Source: Kitasatospora viridis
GTDB lineage: Bacteria > Actinomycetota > Actinomycetes > Streptomycetales > Streptomycetaceae
Reading direction: 5' to 3'
Length of the DNA: 64,000 nucleotides
NCBI RefSeq assembly: GCF_007829815.1
Contig: NZ_VIWT01000004.1
Coordinates: 558,001 to 622,000 of the forward strand
The position numbers were made by a program, and so were the translations under genes. This document shows, one piece after another, positions 31,819-39,059 of the stretch. Numbering within the stretch: the first letter of the stretch is position 1; each line of letters begins with the position of its first letter. The notes under the pieces are model-generated. The model saw only the letters and a program-made list of their open reading frames with translations. It was not told the DNA's origin and ran no database searches.

Positions 31819-33249
31819 CTAGCGGACCGCCACCGCGTGCTCCGCGGCCGCTGCCCGGCGGCGGGCGCCCAGGTGGTTGAAGACCAGGTTGAGCAGCACG
31901 GCGGTGAGCGCGCCGGCGCTGATCCCGCTGCCCAGGATGGTCTGCGCCCAGGACGGGAAGTCGTGGTAGATGCCCGGGGTGACCAGCACCCCGTGCACGT
32001 CCCGGACGTCCGGCGCGGCCAGCGGGATGATGCCGACGGCCAGCGAGACCGCGATGATCACGATGTTCGGCGCGTCGTCCAGGTTGATCTTGACCAGCGA
32101 GCGGATGCCGCCCACCGCGATGGTGCCGAAGAGCACGATCCCGGCGCCGCCGAGCACCGGCATCGGCACCAGCGCGACGGCCGCGCCGAGCTTCGGGAAG
32201 AGCCCCAGCACGACCAGCACCAGGCCGGCCGACGCCACCACGAACCGGCTGCGCACCCGGGTCAGCTGCACCACGCCGACGTTCTGCGCGAAAGCGCTGG
32301 TGGCGCAGGAGCCGAACATCGAGCCGAGGAAGGTGGCCACGCCGTCGGTGCGCAGGCCCCGGGTGACGGTGGAGCGGTCCACCGTGCGGTCGGTGATCTC
32401 GCCGATCGCCAGCATGCCGGCCGAGCTCTCGGTCATCAGCACCAGCATCACGATGCACATCGAGACGATCGCGGCCGGCTGGAACTCCGGGGCGCCGAAC
32501 CGGAACGGGGTGGGCAGTGCGACGGTGGCGGCGTTGGTGAAGGCGCCGGTGTTCACCTTGCCGAACGGGATCGCGGCCAGGGTGCCGACCAGCATGCCGA
32601 GAAGCAGCGCGATCTGCTTCAGGAAGCCGGTGAAGAACCGCTGCATGGCGATGATCACCACCAGGGTGAAGCCGGCCAGCGCCAGGTTGCCCAGCGAGTT
32701 GAAGTCGGGCGCGGCGGCGCTGCCGCCGCGGGCCCACTGCACCGGGACCGGGATCAGCGTGACGCCGATCAGGGTGATCACCACGCCGATCACCTGGTGC
32801 GGGAAGAACCGCATCAGCCGGCCGAAGAACGGTCCGACCAGCAGGCAGAAGGCTCCCGCGATCATCACCGCGCCGAGGATGGTGGGCAGCCGGTGGGTGC
32901 CGTGCGACTGGTCGGCGATCGCCAGCATCGGGCCGATGCCGGCCGAGGAGGCGGCGTTGACGAAGGGCAGCCGGTTGCCGACGAATCTGCCGAGGCCGAG
33001 GGTCTGCAGCATGGTCGCGGCCCCGGCCACCAGCAGGCTGGCGGCGATCAGGAAGGTCTGGTCGCGGGCGTCCAGCCCGCAGGCCGGGCCGATGATCAGC
33101 GGCGGGGCGACCACGCCGGCGTACATGGCGGCGATGTGCTGCAGGGCAGCGGGCACCAGGCGGCGCGCTGGAAGTCGTTCGTCGACGGGGTGGACGGCAC
33201 CGGGGTGGGTCGTGGCTTCCGACTCCGCTGGGCGGACGGATTCGGGCAT
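31819..33249 (-). CDS. NCS2 family purine (xanthine/uric acid-type) permease
   Basis: A 476-residue nucleobase:cation symporter-2 with about 14 membrane segments. Family marks are the early ALQHIAAMYAGVVAPPLI (the QH motif of helix 1), helix-8 SSAGMLAIGEITDR near residue 275 (substrate-binding Glu), and FGSCATSAFAQNVGVVQLTRVRSR near residue 310, the NCS2 signature region (N-x-G-x-x-x-x-T-x-V). The alanine-containing TSAFAQN pattern is closer to xanthine/urate than uracil carriers. AAGGAGGGGG precedes the ATG at 33249. It stands alone with its own terminator and a long leader region. Confidence 0.9.
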   Translation of the reverse strand: MPESVRPAESEATTHPGAVHPVDERLPARRLVPAALQHIAAMYAGVVAPPLIIGPACGLDARDQTFLIAASLLVAGAATMLQTLGLGRFVGNRLPFVNAASSAGIGPMLAIADQSHGTHRLPTILGAVMIAGAFCLLVGPFFGRLMRFFPHQVIGVVITLIGVTLIPVPVQWARGGSAAAPDFNSLGNLALAGFTLVVIIAMQRFFTGFLKQIALLLGMLVGTLAAIPFGKVNTGAFTNAATVALPTPFRFGAPEFQPAAIVSMCIVMLVLMTESSAGMLAIGEITDRTVDRSTVTRGLRTDGVATFLGSMFGSCATSAFAQNVGVVQLTRVRSRFVVASAGLVLVVLGLFPKLGAAVALVPMPVLGGAGIVLFGTIAVGGIRSLVKINLDDAPNIVIIAVSLAVGIIPLAAPDVRDVHGVLVTPGIYHDFPSWAQTILGSGISAGALTAVLLNLVFNHLGARRRAAAAEHAVAVR

Positions 33250-33427
33250 GCTGGTCCCCCTCCTTACTCGGCCTGCCTCCCGGGGCAGACTCTCGGAAGG
33301 GCGCGGTGTGGTGGTGGTGTGACGAGGGCGCGGCGATTCGCCGGGCCTGGCGTGGCAATGTGGCTGCCGAATCTCAACTCGCTTGCAGCGAAGGGCATTA
33401 CGCTCGTGGCGCCGCGGCCCCGCTGCC

Positions 33428-33471
33428 GTGTTGACGCCCAGCTAAGCGTCTCGGAAACATCGCGTCAACAC
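33428..33471. promoter_or_regulatory. Spaced inverted repeat upstream of the purine permease
   Basis: GTGTTGACGC (33428-33437) and GCGTCAACAC (33462-33471) are perfect ten-base arms 24 bases apart. Further TTGA(C) motifs follow within 60 bases. The arrangement suggests binding sites for a regulator that controls purine uptake, about 180-220 bases upstream of the permease start. Confidence 0.5.
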
Positions 33472-33566
33472 TCTGTTGAATATTGCCCCTCGTTGACCCC
33501 GCCCTTGACCTCGACGCTGGTCACGGTGCCGGTTCGCGCGCTCACCGAGGGTGCCGGAGGGCATGC

Positions 33567-33603
33567 GGAAACACCCCGGCGCCGTCGGCACCGGGGTGTT
33601 TCC
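33567..33603 (-). terminator. Strong hairpin terminator
   Basis: GGAAACACCCCGG and CCGGGGTGTTTCC are perfect 13-base arms with an 11-base loop. On the minus strand it lies 56 bases beyond the stop of the DUF5995 gene. The A/T-containing ends give it a partial U-tract in either direction. Confidence 0.85.
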
Positions 33604-33658
33604 TGGGAATTGACGGGGTGTCAGATCACGGGCAGCTCACGGCCGACTCACGATCGGC

Positions 33659-34390
33659 TCACCGGGCGGACGGCGGGGCCACCGGGGTCAGCAGCAGGTG
33701 GCCCGCCACGCCGACCGTCCGGGCCAGCGCGTCGCAGGAGAGGTCGAAGGCGAACGGGAGTTCGCGCTCGACCCAGAGCGACTGGGCCGAGAGCCAGGCG
33801 GCGTCGCGCGCACCGTCGATGGTGCAGTCGGAGAGCAGGTGCTCCAGCGCCTGCGCGTCGGCGGTGGCGAGCCGGAGCCGCTCGGGCTCGAACTCCTCCC
33901 GCACCTGGACCTCCACCTGGGCGAGCAGCTGGTCCACCTTCTGGTAGTCGGCGTGCACCGGCGCGGCGTCCGGGCTGGTCCGCCGCTCCTGGCAGGTGAG
34001 CACCACGGCGAGCGCCAGGTCGTGGTTGATGTGGGCGTTCATGCCGGCCATCGCGAACTGGATCGGCCAGAGCCGGTCCCCCTTGCCGCGGTCGGCGATC
34101 AGCGGCTCCCAGGCCGGGTTCACCGGGCGGCCGGCCGCGGCCGCGTCCACGTTGCGGAAGTACAGCCCCGCGAAGATCACGTCCATCCGCTCGATGAACG
34201 CGCCGTCCTGGAAGAAGCCCTCGGTCAGCTTGGCGGCGACCAGCTCGGTGACCGTGAGGTACATCCGGTTGAAGCAGGCGACGCCGTCCGTGGCGGGCAG
34301 CTCGGCGTCGATCCGCTTCATCCGCTGGATCACCTCGTCCACCGACTCCGGGAGCGCGGTCAGGGGCGCCGGGGCCGGCTCGGTGCTCAT
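33659..34390 (-). CDS. DUF5995 family protein
   Basis: A 243-residue cytoplasmic protein matching the actinobacterial DUF5995 pattern: VDEVIQRMKRIDAELPATDGVACFNRMYLTVTELV near residue 20, FIERMDVIFAGLYFRN, then PAWEPLIADRGKGDRLWPIQFAMAGMNAHINHDLALAVV near residue 110. The conserved MNAHINHDLA with two His and Asn suggests a metal or catalytic site, but no activity is known to me. The ATG at 34390 is set by TTGGAGG upstream; a longer frame would cross the inverted-repeat promoter. Confidence 0.85.
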   Translation of the reverse strand: MSTEPAPAPLTALPESVDEVIQRMKRIDAELPATDGVACFNRMYLTVTELVAAKLTEGFFQDGAFIERMDVIFAGLYFRNVDAAAAGRPVNPAWEPLIADRGKGDRLWPIQFAMAGMNAHINHDLALAVVLTCQERRTSPDAAPVHADYQKVDQLLAQVEVQVREEFEPERLRLATADAQALEHLLSDCTIDGARDAAWLSAQSLWVERELPFAFDLSCDALARTVGVAGHLLLTPVAPPSAR

Positions 34391-34401
34391 GGGGCCTCCA
34401 A

Positions 34402-34439
34402 GGTGACGGTGCGTAATATGATGATCGTACCGTGTCACC
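34402..34439. promoter_or_regulatory. Inverted-repeat promoter element of the DUF5995 gene
   Basis: GGTGACGGT (34402-34410) and ACCGTGTCACC (34429-34439) form an imperfect inverted repeat around an AT-rich centre (taatatgatgat), right upstream of the DUF5995 ribosome binding site. It looks like a TetR- or MarR-type operator, though no regulator gene is adjacent. Confidence 0.45.
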
Positions 34440-34508
34440 GTCGAATGGTTCCCTGCCCGGAACGCCTATGCCTGAACGCCCCTGCCCGGGCTGCCCTTGC
34501 CCGGCTGC

Positions 34509-35084
34509 TCAGAACGGCAGCGAGCGCAGCCGGACCTCGCCCTCGGACCACTCGGCCCCGTCGGCCAGCGGCGCCCACATCGCGCTCATCGGCATGGCGA
34601 TCGGGCCGTCGGGCTGCTCGATCCGCACCCCGCCCGCCACCTGCTGCCAGCCCAGGCCGCCGTACAGCGGGAACAGGCGGGGCCAGCAGAAGAGCAGGCC
34701 GTGGGTGAGGCCGGCCGCGCGGGCGTGCGCCATCGCCGCCGTGACCACCGTGCCGGCCAGCCCGCGCCGGCGCAGGTCCGGGGCCACCGCCACGCCGCCG
34801 AGCCCGGCCACCCGCAGCACCCTGCCGCCCAGCTCGACCGGCACCTCGACCCAGCCCGCGTGCGCCACCAGCCGCTCGCCCGCCCGCAGGCCCAGGTGCT
34901 GCTCCTTCGGCCGCCAGGTCAGCTCCAGGTGCGCGATGCCGACCGGGTCGGGCTCCTCGCCGACGATCCCCCGCCAGTCCTCGGGCGTGTAGGTCGCCAG
35001 CTCCACCGTCTCGAACGACGTCTCGGTCGGCGTCTCGAACGGCGCCGACTGCTCGGCCGAGGGCTGCTGCTGGTGCTCCGTCAT
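34509..35084 (-). CDS. GNAT N-acetyltransferase
   Basis: A 191-residue protein with a Gln/Ser/Thr/Glu-rich 35-residue leader and then a GNAT core: HLELTWRPKEQHLGLRAGERLVAHAGWVEVPVELGG, VAGLGGVAVAPDLRRRGLAGTVVTAAMAHARAAG (acetyl-CoA loop R-R-R-G-L-A-G), and LLFCWPRLFPLYGGLGWQQV, the motif before the last strand. The ATG at 35084 follows GGGAG; an upstream start would need a Cys-rich leader without homologue character. Substrate unknown. It is followed on the same strand by no close partner. Confidence 0.86.
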   Translation of the reverse strand: MTEHQQQPSAEQSAPFETPTETSFETVELATYTPEDWRGIVGEEPDPVGIAHLELTWRPKEQHLGLRAGERLVAHAGWVEVPVELGGRVLRVAGLGGVAVAPDLRRRGLAGTVVTAAMAHARAAGLTHGLLFCWPRLFPLYGGLGWQQVAGGVRIEQPDGPIAMPMSAMWAPLADGAEWSEGEVRLRSLPF

Positions 35085-35125
35085 CTTCTGCTCACTCCCG
35101 TTGGGTTGGGCCTGTCGCCCGCACC

Positions 35126-35695
35126 CTACGCCCGGGTAGCCGCACCGCCCTTCCACTCCTCGACGAGCAGCCCGAGCAGCACCTCGTCCCGGAACTCCCC
35201 GTACACCCAGGCGGATCGGCGCAGCCGGCCCTCGACGGTGAAGCCCGCGCGGGTGGCGGCGGTGATCATCGCCGTGTTGTCCTCCAGGGTCTCCATCTGG
35301 AGCCGCCGCAGGCCCTCCACCGTGAAGCCGAACTCGCAGAGCACCCGCACCACATCGGTGCCGAGGCCGCGCCCGCGCCGGCTCGGCAGGATCGAGATGC
35401 CCAGGTGGGCACCGCGGTTGTACTGGTCGATCCCCCAGAGCGACGCGGCGCCGGCCAGCACCCCGTCCGCCGGGTCGTCACTGCCGGCGGGCATCTCCAG
35501 CACCGAGAAGACCGCCGCCTCGGGCGTCGGCCCGGCGGGCGCGAACGGCGAGGCCGCACCGTCCACCTGGCACGGCCGCCAGGGCCGGTCGGTGGTGCGG
35601 ACCCGGGCCGCGATGTCGTCGTGCAGCTCACGGTGGAGCAGCGGCACGTCGTCCGCGTACCGGGCCCTGAGCAGGATCTTCTCGCCACGAAGCAT
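35126..35695 (-). CDS. GNAT N-acetyltransferase (RimJ/RimL-like)
   Basis: A 189-residue RimJ/RimL-type acetyltransferase. The start GEKILLRARYADDVPLLHRELHDD, the core AHLGISILPSRRGRGLGTDVVRVLCEFGF with acetyl-CoA loop R-R-G-R-G-L-G, and RLQMETLEDNTAMITAATRAGFTVEGRLRRSAWVYGEFRDEVLLGLL are all classic; the last block is the conserved RimL ending. It lies 41 bases upstream of the previous GNAT gene in the same direction, so the two acetyltransferases are probably co-transcribed. Confidence 0.9.
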   Translation of the reverse strand: MLRGEKILLRARYADDVPLLHRELHDDIAARVRTTDRPWRPCQVDGAASPFAPAGPTPEAAVFSVLEMPAGSDDPADGVLAGAASLWGIDQYNRGAHLGISILPSRRGRGLGTDVVRVLCEFGFTVEGLRRLQMETLEDNTAMITAATRAGFTVEGRLRRSAWVYGEFRDEVLLGLLVEEWKGGAATRA

Positions 35696-35850
35696 GCCAC
35701 CTGTCTAGCACTCACATGCGCTGCGGGCGAACGAATTACCGCAGGCCGGGGGCGGGCCGCTCCCCTGCGGCGGCCCGCCCCCGGCGCGCGGCACCCGGCC
35801 GCGGTCGGCACCGCAGTCGGCTCCGCGGTCAGCGCCGGGTCAGCGCCGGG

Positions 35851-36405
35851 TCAGCGCCGCGACCGGCGGTAGTAGTCGACGGTCACCACCGCCAGCAGCG
35901 GCCCCCAGCCGAGCAGCGGCGCGTAGCAGGCCGTCATGACGAACCCGGCCAGCCCGTGCGGCGATTCGGGGTCGCTCATGTTGCGCGCCCACGGTCCGAG
36001 CGAGGCCCACCAGACCACCACGGTGACCGCCGTCGCGCCGAGCCCCGCCACCGTGACCGCCACCCACGGCGGCACCCGCCGACCCCCGAGCCACGGCAGC
36101 CAGCGCACCAGCACCTGGCCCCACGGCCGGACCAGCCCCAGGCTCAGGAAGCCCAACAGCTCGGCCAGTCCGCTCAGGCAGAACACGTACACCGTGCCCC
36201 ACCCGGGCATCGACCGGCCGAACATCCGCTCCAGCGAGCCGCTGAACCCGACCGGCACCCCGAGCCCCAGCACCACCCGCCAGACCCCCGACGGCACCAC
36301 CGTCAGCGCCGCGGCCCTGGCCGTCCACACCGCCCAGCGCGCCGGCTCCCGGACCGGCCGCACCGCCGCCCGCCCGACCGGGCGCACCCCCTCCTCGATC
36401 GCCAT
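35851..36405 (-). CDS. Membrane protein with four predicted helices, unknown function
   Basis: A 184-residue protein with a 25-residue basic cytoplasmic start and hydrophobic segments at about residues 25-50, 75-95, 112-140 and 152-176, ending in a basic tail (YYRRSRR). It resembles streptomycete proteins annotated only as membrane proteins. The ATG at 36405 is supported by GGGGAGCG. It is divergent from a histidine kinase gene, and a repeated TGCCGATCGG element lies between them, so it may be a target or signal partner of that two-component system. Confidence 0.75.
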   Translation of the reverse strand: MAIEEGVRPVGRAAVRPVREPARWAVWTARAAALTVVPSGVWRVVLGLGVPVGFSGSLERMFGRSMPGWGTVYVFCLSGLAELLGFLSLGLVRPWGQVLVRWLPWLGGRRVPPWVAVTVAGLGATAVTVVVWWASLGPWARNMSDPESPHGLAGFVMTACYAPLLGWGPLLAVVTVDYYRRSRR

Positions 36406-36480
36406 CCCGCTCGCTCCCCTTCCGGTCCCGTTCCGTTGATCCGCCGTCAGCCTGCACAGGCCGGCCCACGGTCCGTCAGA

Positions 36481-36525
36481 TGCCGATCGGCCCCGGTCGG
36501 ACCGGCGCAATGTGCCGATCGGCAC
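36481..36525. promoter_or_regulatory. Paired TGCCGATCGG sites in a divergent promoter
   Basis: TGCCGATCGG occurs at 36481-36490 and at 36513-36522; the second copy sits in a perfect 14-base palindrome (36512-36525). The copies are 32 bases apart, about three helical turns. This arrangement between a membrane-protein gene and a two-component operon suggests the response regulator's own binding sites. Confidence 0.55.
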
Positions 36526-36549
36526 GGGCGCGGGGGTGCCCGAACTGCC

Positions 36550-36555
36550 TACGCT
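36550..36555 (+). promoter_or_regulatory. -10 hexamer for the histidine kinase gene
   Basis: TACGCT matches TANNNT and ends six bases before the ATG at 36562, placing the expected transcript start at the start codon. Confidence 0.4.
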
Positions 36556-36561
36556 GGGGCC

Positions 36562-37617
36562 ATGGCGAACGGGGTGGCGGTCCTGGTGACCGCGGGGGTG
36601 CTGATCGGCCTGCTGCTGGCCCGATCGGGCGGACGGCGGGCGGCGGTGGCGGCGGCCACGGCCGGGACGGCCAGCGCGGCGCTGACCGGGTACGGCTGGT
36701 GGGCCCGCCCGTTCGGCGAGGCCGACCGGCTGGCAGGGCTGGCCGGAATGGTCGAACTGCTCGCGCTGCTGGGCCTGGTAACGATCGCCGCGCGGGCCGA
36801 GCGGCCGGGGCCGGCCGCGCTCGCCGGCGCGGCCGCCGCGTTCTGGCCGCTGCGCTTCGTGCACCAGCCGGGCTCCTGGCAGAACCTGGAGCTGCTCGGC
36901 TTCGGCACCGGCGCGGCCGCCCTGGCCGCCGTGGTCGGCCGCTACCTGGCCGGCCTGGACCAGCGCCGGCACCGCGAGGTGGCCGCCACCCGGCGCGACC
37001 AGCGCCTCGAACTCGCCCACGACCTGCACGACTTCGTGGCGCACGACGTGAGCGGCATGGTCGCCCTGGCGCAGGCCGGCGCGATCGTCGCCCAGGCCTC
37101 CCCCGAGCAGGCCGCCGCCGTGTTCGCCCGGATCGAGCAGGCCGGCCGGCAGGCCCTCGCCTCGCTGGACCGCACGGTCACCCTGCTGCGCACCGAGCAG
37201 CCCGGGCCGGCCCGCGGCCCGCAGCCGGGCCTGGCCGACCTGCGGGAGCTGACCGACCGGTTCACCGCCGCCGGCCCGGCCACCGCCCAACTGCGGCTGC
37301 CCGCCGGACCGGTGGACCGGGAGGCCGGCGCCACGGCCTACCGGATCGTCGCCGAGGCGCTCACCAACGTGCGGCGGCACGCCCCGACCGCGCGCCGGGT
37401 CGCGGTCGCCCTGGAGCCGGTCGCGGCCGGCCTGGCGGTCCGGGTGACGGACGACGGGCGGGCGGCGGCCGGGCGGCCGGGCCCGCGCCCCGGCGGCGGG
37501 AGCGGCCTGGCCGCGCTCGCCGCGCGGGTCGAGGCGCTCGGCGGCAGCTTCACCGCCGGGCGCACCGCGCAGGGCTGGCAGGTCTCGGCGGTGCTGCCGC
37601 ACGGGGGTGCCCGGTGA
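36562..37617 (+). CDS. Two-component sensor histidine kinase (NarL-type partner)
   Basis: A 351-residue membrane kinase. Residues 1-130 hold about five short membrane helices and no large extracellular domain. The dimerisation and phosphoacceptor box is ELAHDLHDFVAHDVSGMVALAQAG near residue 155 (HisKA_3, His in DLHD). The ATPase part has VAEALTNVRRHA (N box) near 275 and GSGLAALAARVEALGG (G box) near 312. It belongs to the DesK/NarX-like class. It overlaps the response regulator gene by four bases (GTGA), so they form a coupled pair. Signal unknown; a membrane-intrinsic sensor is likely. Confidence 0.9.
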   Translation: MANGVAVLVTAGVLIGLLLARSGGRRAAVAAATAGTASAALTGYGWWARPFGEADRLAGLAGMVELLALLGLVTIAARAERPGPAALAGAAAAFWPLRFVHQPGSWQNLELLGFGTGAAALAAVVGRYLAGLDQRRHREVAATRRDQRLELAHDLHDFVAHDVSGMVALAQAGAIVAQASPEQAAAVFARIEQAGRQALASLDRTVTLLRTEQPGPARGPQPGLADLRELTDRFTAAGPATAQLRLPAGPVDREAGATAYRIVAEALTNVRRHAPTARRVAVALEPVAAGLAVRVTDDGRAAAGRPGPRPGGGSGLAALAARVEALGGSFTAGRTAQGWQVSAVLPHGGAR

Positions 37618-38306
37618 CCATCCGGGTGCTGCTCGCCGACGACCACGAGGACATCCGCACCGCGTTCCGGATCATCCTGGACGCCCAGCCCGACATCACC
37701 GTGGTGGCCGAGGCCGCCGACGGCCGCAGCGCGGTCGACCAGGCCCGCGCGCTGCGCCCCGACGTGGTGCTCGCCGACATCCGGATGCCCCGGCTGGACG
37801 GCCTGGAGGTGACCCGCCTGCTCGCCGGCCCGGAGGTGGCCGACCCGCTGCGGGTGGTCGTGGTGACCACTTTCGACCTGGACGAGTACGTCCTCACCGC
37901 GCTGCGGGCCGGCGCGACCGGCTTCCTGCTCAAGCGCTCCGGCCCCGCGCTGCTGGCCGAGGCGGTTCGCGCCGCCGTCGCCGGTGACGCCCTGCTCAGT
38001 CCGCAGGTCACCGTCCGCCTGCTCAGCCGCCTGACCGCCCCCGCCGCCCCGACCGCCACCGCGCCCGGCAGCGCACCCATCACCGCGCCCAGCACCGCGC
38101 TCAGCCCGCGCGAGACCGAGATCGCCGCCCTGGTGGCAGCCGGCGCCACCAACGCCGAGATCGCCGCCCGACTCTTCATCGCCCCCGGCACGGTGAAGAA
38201 CCACCTGGCCGCCATCCAGCGCAAACTGGGCGTCCGCAACCGGGTCGGCATCGCCTCCTGGTCCTGGGAGCACGGCAATCCCCTGGACCGGCGCCCGTCC
38301 GGCTGA
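37614..38306 (+). CDS. NarL/FixJ family response regulator
   Basis: A 230-residue regulator. The receiver domain covers residues 1-120 with the acidic pair ADDHED, the phospho-acceptor in VVLADIRMPRLDG near residue 54, Thr in VVTTFD and Lys in FLLKRSGP. A 25-residue Ala/Pro/Thr linker leads to a LuxR-type DNA-binding domain: LSPRETEIAALVAAGATNAEIAARLFIAPGTVKNHLAAIQRKLGVRNRV. The GTG start at 37614 overlaps the kinase stop. It presumably receives phosphate from that kinase; the repeated element at 36481-36525 is a candidate target. Confidence 0.93.
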   Translation: MTIRVLLADDHEDIRTAFRIILDAQPDITVVAEAADGRSAVDQARALRPDVVLADIRMPRLDGLEVTRLLAGPEVADPLRVVVVTTFDLDEYVLTALRAGATGFLLKRSGPALLAEAVRAAVAGDALLSPQVTVRLLSRLTAPAAPTATAPGSAPITAPSTALSPRETEIAALVAAGATNAEIAARLFIAPGTVKNHLAAIQRKLGVRNRVGIASWSWEHGNPLDRRPSG

Positions 38307-38346
38307 CTAGCGTGCACCCGGAACCGACGATCATGGGGGCACGCTG

Positions 38347-38979
38347 ATGGACTTCCGACTGGTAGGACCGGTCCTCGAAGGCGAGTTGGTGCGGCTGGAG
38401 CCGCTGGAGCACCGGCACGCCGCCGATCTCGCCGAGGCGGTGGCGGGCCCCCGGGAGAGCTACGGGTTCACCTGGGTGCCCACCCCCGAGCAGGTGCCCG
38501 GCTACGTCGACGCCCAGCTGGCGCGCCACCGGGACGGCAGGCTCGCGCCGTACGCGCAGGTGGACCTCGCCACCGGGCGGGCCGTCGGGGCGACCGCCTT
38601 CTGGGACCCCCGACTCTCCGACACCGGTGAACTCTTCGCCATCGAGGTGGGGTTCAGCTGGCTCGTGCCCGCCGCCCAGGGCACCGGGCTGAACACCGAG
38701 GCGAAGTTCCTGCTCTTCCGGCACGCCTTCGAGCAGTGGCGGGTCAGCCGGCTGGACCTGAAGACCGACGCGCGCAACGCCCGCTCCCGGGCGGCGATCC
38801 AGGCGGTGGGCGCGACCTTCGAGGGGGTGCTGCGGAACTGGTCGCGCTCCTGGGCGCCCGGCGAGGACGGGCGGCTGCGGGACTCGGCGATCTACTCGAT
38901 CACCGCCGAGGAGTGGCCACTGGCCCGGACCCACCTGACCGAGCGGCTGGACCGGATCCACGCCCGCCGTGCCGCCTGA
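38347..38979 (+). CDS. GNAT N-acetyltransferase (RimJ/RimL-like)
   Basis: A 210-residue RimL-type acetyltransferase: VGPVLEGELVRLEPLEHRHAADLAEAV at the start, GELFAIEVGFSWLVPAAQGTGLNTEAKFLLFRHAFE near residue 100 with acetyl-CoA loop Q-G-T-G-L-N, and RLDLKTDARNARSRAAIQAVGATFEGVLRNWSRSW near residue 145. The motif ARNARSRAAI is typical of this subfamily. A TAGCGT -10 box at 38308-38313 suggests its own promoter just after the response regulator gene. Substrate unknown. Confidence 0.9.
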   Translation: MDFRLVGPVLEGELVRLEPLEHRHAADLAEAVAGPRESYGFTWVPTPEQVPGYVDAQLARHRDGRLAPYAQVDLATGRAVGATAFWDPRLSDTGELFAIEVGFSWLVPAAQGTGLNTEAKFLLFRHAFEQWRVSRLDLKTDARNARSRAAIQAVGATFEGVLRNWSRSWAPGEDGRLRDSAIYSITAEEWPLARTHLTERLDRIHARRAA

Positions 38980-39059
38980 GTGCGCCGGTGCGCCCGTCCG
39001 TGCTCCGGGCGTCTCCTGACGGCCCGTTAGGCGGCCGGGCCGCTGGGCAGGCCTTGACC

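Larger units (their letters stand above)
33250..33658. other. 409-base region between divergently oriented control and terminator elements
   Basis: No gene is visible. The half near 33249 is the promoter and leader of the purine permease; the middle (33428-33500) is AT-richer and carries several TTGAC/GTCAA elements; the right part holds the terminator of the DUF5995 gene. Open frames here are composition artefacts. Confidence 0.6.

Noticed and set aside
29473..33999. Very long open frame of about 1500 codons on the plus strand
   Set aside because: It runs out of frame across the FAD/NAD(P) gene and antisense to the purine permease; its composition is Arg/Pro/Gly noise without domains. It is a GC-skew artefact.
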